Shown here piece by piece: positions 5,296 through 9,364 of a stretch of 9,364 bases of DNA. Position numbers and translations under genes: made by a program. The notes under the pieces are model-generated. The model ran no database searches and was not told the DNA's origin. It saw only the letters and a list, made by a program, of their open reading frames with translations. Origin of the DNA: Paracoccaceae bacterium (lineage in GTDB: Bacteria; Pseudomonadota; Alphaproteobacteria; Rhodobacterales; Rhodobacteraceae); the NCBI GenBank assembly GCA_007128995.1, contig SKWJ01000412.1, positions 1-9,364 on the forward strand, given 5' to 3'. Positions within the stretch are counted from its first letter, which is position 1; the number at the start of each line of letters is the position of its first letter.

Positions 5296-8200
5296 ATGTC
5301 GTTTCCGTTTTCAACTAGGACCGGGCTTCGCGAGGCCCTTAAAACCGGAAACAGACGTTTGCGCAGAATGCTCGCCGCGCGCTCGCGCGTGGCAGCGCCG
5401 CGACAGGAAGACCTTGCGCCACTTTTCGGCCTAGAAGCTCTCGAGCCGCGCATCCTCCTCAGCGCCGATCCGCTGACATTTACGCTATCGGCGGGCGGGC
5501 CGCACAATATCGTGGTGCAGCTCAGCGACGATGAGACCGGCGATGAGAGCGAGGATCGCACGCGTGTGCGTGTGATCGATAACACCACCGACGCCATCCT
5601 TAAAGACAAGTCCGTCGCCGACTTGACTGGCTTTCGCCTGTTGGGAAGCGACGGTGACGACGAAATCAACCTTGCGATCATCTCGAACGCCACAGCATTG
5701 TCGGCCGATTTCACTTTATCGGTGTCAGGCGAGGGGGGCTATGACACGGTTAACCTGCTGTCTGTTGTCGGCTACACCGGCGCGCTCGAGGTAACCTCCG
5801 AGGCTATCGTCGTCGATGCGGCCAGCTTGGGCACAGAGGTACATCGGCTGTCGTCGGTTCTCTTTTCGGCGCTGTCCGACTCCTTCCCGCGCAGCGCTTC
5901 GCCCATGGCGCGCGCGGTTTCCGTTGAGTTGCAGGGAGATATCTTTACCTCCGGGGCGCTGGAGATCACGGCAAGCGTTCTGGGACAGGCGAGCTTTGCG
6001 GCAGCGGGCGGACCGGAAAGCGCTAACGCACTGATTTCGGTGGCGAACGGGGCCACGCTCTCGGCCAGCTCGATCGGCGTGGCGGCAGAGGCGCGGGTTT
6101 CGGCTGAGTGGAATTTCGGAACGCAGACGACTCTCGATGTTCAACAACAACTGGGTGCGGTTGCGCAGGTATCTATCGGTGCAGGCGCAAGGCTGCTGTC
6201 TGACGGAGATATCTCAATTTCGGCCATCGGGGAAGTCGAGGCGGACTTTTTTGCTGAGACAGGCACTCTAGCTGCATTGCTCGAAGCAGGGCTTGGTCCG
6301 TTTTCGCCAGCGCAGGTTTCTTTGGATATCGATATTTCGCGCGGTGCGGCCGTCGATATCGGCACTGTCGGCGGAGCCGCGACCGAGATTTCCGGGCACA
6401 ACGTTTCAATTTCAGCGCAATCGCTTGGCACGGTTGCGGCCTTTGTGGACAGTGAAATCCTCGGCAATGTGCGGCTTGCCGAGCGCGGCCCGGCGGATGG
6501 GGAAACCGCTACGGAGGCTCGAACCGGAATTGTCATGCATAATGCGGGTGTTTCCGGCACCGGGGATCTGTCGCTTGCCGCGCAACGATCCGGTAGACTG
6601 CTGGCAACTGGTGTGCACGCCGCCACACTGTCGGCGCATGATCTTGTGATCGAAGTCGTGGGCGGTGCGCTAGCCGCTGCCGGAACGCTTGATGTTCGCG
6701 TTGCAGATTCCAGTGTCAACAAGGCGGATGTGCACTTTGCTGATGTTTCCTTTGTCAGCCTGTCTCCGGTGGCGGCTTCTGTCGTCACGGGAAGCAACAT
6801 CGTGTCCGGCGTTGTCAGTGTGCAGGTTACCGGCGCCACCTTGACTGGTGGTTTGGTCGCGCTGTCTGCAGAAGATGGGCGTGACCTGTCGGCGCGTGTG
6901 GCGGCGCGTCAGGATTTCGACACCACGCTGGTGTCGTTGCTGACCACTGCGGGCTTCGGCTTCGGGGGCGGGGCCAGCGCCTCGTCGACCATGGCGGTCA
7001 ACCAGATCGAAGGATCGGTTGCGGTGCTGGCCGCCGGGGTGACGCTGGGTGCCGGGACGGCGCTGTCGATCAAGGCGGACTCGAGCGTTCATATGGATGC
7101 ACGTACCGTCGCCTCTACACTTTCCACGGGCTCAAACGCCGCCTCGGCGGCTTTGGCCACCGCGCAGAACTTCCTCGGAGTTGGCGTCAACGACATCCTC
7201 GCCCAGGGGCTTGGCGCGCTGATTGGCCTGGACTGGGGCCTCTCACGCAGCGTCTACGGGGTGCGTGCCGGGCTTGAGGACTGGGCAGCAGCAACGCTCT
7301 CGGGCGGCGCGGCTGCAAAGCTGGGCGCCGTGTCCGTTCGGGCGCGTAGCGGGCAAGACCTGAACGCGACCGTCAGCAATGTTTCTGAGGCCCGCGCCAC
7401 CGTCCCGGTGATCGATGGGGCCAGCGTCAGCGCGGGGTTCGCGCTGGCCGGAAACCTTGTTGAAACCGATACCGTAGCCGGGATCGGTGCGCAACGTGAC
7501 GCTCGACGGATTGAGCTGGATGGCGTCTTGGTCGTCGCGGCCAGCGACGACTCCGTCGCGCGCAGCAACGTGCGGCTTCTGTCCTCGTCGGTGTCGTCCT
7601 CGGACGGGGGTGCGGAACTTTTCCAACGCCTGATAGCTTCACTGGGCGCGAACGATTTCCGCACTGATGGTAGCAAGGTCCTAGATGCCGACGGGTCCAA
7701 GATATCAGGGCCGGTGACGCTGAATTTCGGCGACCGGGTGCTGCTGGACAGCGACTATAATGGCGATAATGGCGAGGCTGGCACCTTTTATCGCTTCATG
7801 GGCAGTGACGCCTTCGGCCCGCTGGACTTGGCAACCGAGGATTTCACCGATGCCGAATTCTGGCGGCGGGAACCCGAGACGGCGATCATCCCGCAAGGGT
7901 TCAACCTTACGGCGTCGGATTCGGTTTCCATTGGTGGTGTGCTGACCCGCAACGATGTCAACGCCCCGGTCACGGCGACGCTCAGGGGCGTCAACCTGAA
8001 GGTTCTCGGAAACGCGGTTGAGGTCAGTGCCCTGCGGGGCGGTGTGCTTTCGGCGCTTACCGAGATCTCGGGCGATAGCTCGGGTGGTTCGTCGATTGAC
8101 GGCAGCGGGACCAGCATGGCACTTGGGGGCGCGGTGACGCTGAACGCGATCCGCGGTGCGGCAGATGCGCGTATCGAGGGGTCGGACATCATTGCTGAGG

Positions 8201-9364
8201 CGGCCGCCGTTACTGTCACCGCACGCAATGCCCTGGCCCTTGCGGCCGAGTTGCGCAACGGCCTGACCACAGGTGCGGTCGGGGGTTCGGCGCTGGTGGT
8301 CTACAACGCCATCGGTCACGACACCCCAGACCTGCTCGATTCGTTCTCCGCGCTGCTCGGGCTGCCGCCAGGTGGCGCAGCCCCGTTCAGCGCCCGCGCC
8401 CAGGTTCTCGACAGCATTCTACGCGCTGGTGCGCTGGAGGTGACTGCGCTTTCAGAGGCCGAACTCGAGGCACGTATCAGTTCCGATATCGTATCGGCCG
8501 CCGCTGCCCTGGTCGGGGCTGGCGGGGCATCGGTGGGCGGCATTCTGGCGTCGAACATGCTTTCGGGTGGCGCGCTTGCGCGGGTCGCCGGCAACGGGCC
8601 GGGCAGTCAGACAGTGACCGCCCTTGCAGGCGATGTGCGGGTGCACGCCCGCGAAGCCGCGCGGCTGTCATCTGTCACGTCGATGACCACCACCCAGACC
8701 CGCGACAACGACCTCGGTCTTGGGCTGGTTGACGCGGCCGCTCAGGCTATCCTGGACAACTATCGCTACACCACCGCATCCGGCGTGCAGGATCTGGTCT
8801 TTGGCGATGTGGTGTATACGCCCGAAGATGGCGGCACGCGCTACCAGTACATGGGTGCCGGCGCGACCGTCGATTTGTCTGACGATCCCGATTTCTCGGA
8901 CCGTGGATACTGGAAGGTCCTGCGCCCGACCAACATCCTGCCAGCGGGTATCGCCGCTGGCGCTGCCGGGCTGCTCGCCGACGGGGGCGACAGCGATGCG
9001 GGCTTTGCGCTTGTATCCCGCAACCGGGTCGATGGCGGGGCAACTGCGCGGGTCGAGGATGCGCAAGTGAGCGCATCGGGCAACATCTCGGTCACTGCAC
9101 TTCATGATACAAAGCTCACCGCCATCGAGTCCAGCGAGGTTAGGGCAACCAGCAATTCCGGCAGTGGGATCATCGCCACCAATACGCTACTTGGTCGGGC
9201 CTCGGCTACGGTCGACAATGCGCGTCTGCATGCCACGAGCGGCGCAATCACGATCCGCGCCGAGAGCCTTGTTTCGGTCCTTGCCCGGACAGATTCGCAG
9301 GTTTCATCGAGCGGTGACGGCGTCGGCGTGCTCGCCGCTTTCAACGCCATCGGATACGAGGGCA
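5296..9364 (+). CDS. Giant LEPR-XLL exoprotein with beta-helix repeats, C-terminus beyond the window
   Basis: I read this frame without a stop from the ATG at 5296 to the window end (1356 complete codons). Residues 1-40 are basic (RTGLREALKTGNRRLRRMLA) and lack a Sec signal. Residues 46-59 read LEALEPRILLSADP, the signature of the LEPR-XLL domain found near the N-terminus of very large surface or secreted proteins. The early region (about 60-160) holds two isolated calcium-binding-like motifs (GSDGDDEIN at 117-125, GEGGYDTVN at 145-153). The rest is Ala/Gly/Val-rich with alternating hydrophobic residues, few aromatics and no cysteine that I can find, as expected for a parallel beta-helix. About 54-residue repeats are clear near 950-1356, and two aromatic modules interrupt them (807-859, 1168-1209). 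Likely role: adhesin or matrix protein exported in one step, probably by a type I-like system. That route is inferred, because any C-terminal signal lies outside the window. Confidence 0.9.
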   Translation, partial: MSFPFSTRTGLREALKTGNRRLRRMLAARSRVAAPRQEDLAPLFGLEALEPRILLSADPLTFTLSAGGPHNIVVQLSDDETGDESEDRTRVRVIDNTTDAILKDKSVADLTGFRLLGSDGDDEINLAIISNATALSADFTLSVSGEGGYDTVNLLSVVGYTGALEVTSEAIVVDAASLGTEVHRLSSVLFSALSDSFPRSASPMARAVSVELQGDIFTSGALEITASVLGQASFAAAGGPESANALISVANGATLSASSIGVAAEARVSAEWNFGTQTTLDVQQQLGAVAQVSIGAGARLLSDGDISISAIGEVEADFFAETGTLAALLEAGLGPFSPAQVSLDIDISRGAAVDIGTVGGAATEISGHNVSISAQSLGTVAAFVDSEILGNVRLAERGPADGETATEARTGIVMHNAGVSGTGDLSLAAQRSGRLLATGVHAATLSAHDLVIEVVGGALAAAGTLDVRVADSSVNKADVHFADVSFVSLSPVAASVVTGSNIVSGVVSVQVTGATLTGGLVALSAEDGRDLSARVAARQDFDTTLVSLLTTAGFGFGGGASASSTMAVNQIEGSVAVLAAGVTLGAGTALSIKADSSVHMDARTVASTLSTGSNAASAALATAQNFLGVGVNDILAQGLGALIGLDWGLSRSVYGVRAGLEDWAAATLSGGAAAKLGAVSVRARSGQDLNATVSNVSEARATVPVIDGASVSAGFALAGNLVETDTVAGIGAQRDARRIELDGVLVVAASDDSVARSNVRLLSSSVSSSDGGAELFQRLIASLGANDFRTDGSKVLDADGSKISGPVTLNFGDRVLLDSDYNGDNGEAGTFYRFMGSDAFGPLDLATEDFTDAEFWRREPETAIIPQGFNLTASDSVSIGGVLTRNDVNAPVTATLRGVNLKVLGNAVEVSALRGGVLSALTEISGDSSGGSSIDGSGTSMALGGAVTLNAIRGAADARIEGSDIIAEAAAVTVTARNALALAAELRNGLTTGAVGGSALVVYNAIGHDTPDLLDSFSALLGLPPGGAAPFSARAQVLDSILRAGALEVTALSEAELEARISSDIVSAAAALVGAGGASVGGILASNMLSGGALARVAGNGPGSQTVTALAGDVRVHAREAARLSSVTSMTTTQTRDNDLGLGLVDAAAQAILDNYRYTTASGVQDLVFGDVVYTPEDGGTRYQYMGAGATVDLSDDPDFSDRGYWKVLRPTNILPAGIAAGAAGLLADGGDSDAGFALVSRNRVDGGATARVEDAQVSASGNISVTALHDTKLTAIESSEVRATSNSGSGIIATNTLLGRASATVDNARLHATSGAITIRAESLVSVLARTDSQVSSSGDGVGVLAAFNAIGYEG
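7714..7872 (+). repeat. Aromatic FGD/YMG/W module, copy 1, inside the giant exoprotein
   Basis: Residues 807-859 read FGDRVLLDSD, then AGTFYRFMGSDA, LDLATEDFTDAEFW and RRE. The copy at 8797-8922 has the same order of FGD, V, Gly-Thr-x-Tyr-x-[FY]-MG, DL, DF-[ST]-D and W. Copy 1 has a longer loop after the first strand (DYNGDNGE). The pattern recalls small carbohydrate-binding folds of the CBM5/12 type, which have GD-x-V-x-Y, Y-x-A and a W near the end; that link is speculative. Modules like this recur in other giant LEPR-XLL proteins, as far as I recall. Confidence 0.65.
8143..8553 (+). repeat. Beta-helix repeat units (about 54 residues), first clear block
   Basis: Units begin at the Asn of NAIRGAADARIEG (residue 950) and NAIGHD (1004), and the next unit begins at NMLSGGALARV (1087). 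The first unit is exactly 54 residues. The second is 83 and appears to carry an insertion of about 29 residues (DTPDLLDSF through GGAAPF). Each unit continues with an alternating pattern such as VTVTA or LEVTA, then L-x-A, as in stacked beta-helix coils. Confidence 0.65.
8797..8922 (+). repeat. Aromatic FGD/YMG/W module, copy 2, inside the giant exoprotein
   Basis: Residues 1168-1209 contain FGDVVYTPEDGG, TRYQYMGAGATVDLS, DDPDFSDRGYW and KVL. It aligns with copy 1 (7714-7872) with a gap in the first loop. It sits between repeat units starting at residues 1087 and 1243, so it is inserted into the beta-helix and does not flank it. Confidence 0.65.
9022..9364 (+). repeat. Beta-helix repeat units (53-54 residues), second clear block running off the window
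   Basis: Consecutive units begin at NRVDGGATARVED (residue 1243), NTLLGRASATVDN (1296) and NAIGYEG (1350). Spacings are 53 and 54 residues, matching the 950-to-1004 spacing. The consensus is N-x(3)-G-x-A-x-A-x-[IV]-[ED], then short strands such as NISVTA or AITIRA, then L-x-A. The third unit is cut by the window end, so the array continues. Confidence 0.7.

Noticed and set aside
5323..5338. GC-rich near-palindrome GGGC-TTCGCGAG-GCCC just inside the giant gene
   Set aside because: The stem is only 4 bp before mismatches and it lies in coding sequence, so it is not convincing as an operator or terminator.
5644..5754. RTX calcium-binding repeat array
   Set aside because: Only two isolated motifs (GSDGDDEIN, GEGGYDTVN) are present, not tandem nonapeptides. 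A true RTX array, if any, would be nearer the missing C-terminus.
6141..6839. Long open frame on the minus strand (232 codons) inside the giant gene
   Set aside because: It is antisense to a clean coding frame, is composed of low-complexity Pro/Ser/Ala/Thr codons mirrored from the sense strand, and has no recognisable domain. The same applies to 7705-8319 and the other minus-strand frames from 7243 to 9350.
1..9364. CRISPR array, tRNA/rRNA genes, insertion sequences, attachment sites
   Set aside because: No regularly spaced direct DNA repeats, no cloverleaf or rRNA-like stretch, no transposase or integrase frame, and no terminal inverted repeats were seen. The repeats present are protein-level repeats inside coding sequence.

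Overview
The window looks like a piece of an alphaproteobacterial chromosome, most likely a marine roseobacter-type or related genome. This is an inference from the moderate-to-high GC, the SapC-family protein and the giant LEPR-XLL exoprotein; no rRNA, tRNA or housekeeping gene is present to confirm it. Nearly everything encoded here is predicted to be exported or to serve export, so the window reads as one surface-protein locus. Both edges cut through genes.

Left part (1-1602, minus strand): a two-gene operon encodes a SapC-family protein (1602-814) and, 13 bp downstream, a periplasmic adaptor (membrane fusion) protein of the HlyD/RND-MacA type (800 to beyond base 1). An AT-rich divergent intergenic region (1603-1857) separates this operon from the plus-strand genes.

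Middle (1858-5263, plus strand): five small exported proteins follow. They are a Gly/Ala-rich acidic secreted protein (1858-2739), a cysteine-containing secreted protein (2887-3567), a secreted protein overlapping it by 4 bp (3564-4109), a lipoprotein with a Gly-Ser linker and a duplicated Asn/Thr/Ser motif (4140-4808), and a short OmpA-like lipoprotein starting on the last base of the preceding stop (4808-5263). The last four are packed as an operon. Two clean hairpins lie between the first and second genes. Apart from the OmpA-like domain I recognise no family in these five.

Right part (5296-9364, plus strand, open to the edge): at least 1356 codons of a giant LEPR-XLL exoprotein. It has a basic N-terminal leader, the LEALEPRILLSADP signature, and then a long Ala/Gly/Val-rich region built from roughly 54-residue repeats that look like a parallel beta-helix. 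Two copies of an aromatic module (FGD...Y-x-[FY]-MG...W) interrupt the repeats. The reading frame has no stop from 5296 to the end. GC content rises visibly around 6.9 kb inside this gene.

Working model (inference): the giant protein is a surface adhesin or matrix fibre. The divergent SapC/adaptor operon may contribute to its export, and the two lipoproteins plus three secreted proteins could anchor, chaperone or co-assemble with it at the outer membrane. The ABC or RND pump, the outer-membrane channel and the C-terminal secretion signal of the giant protein would lie outside this window.
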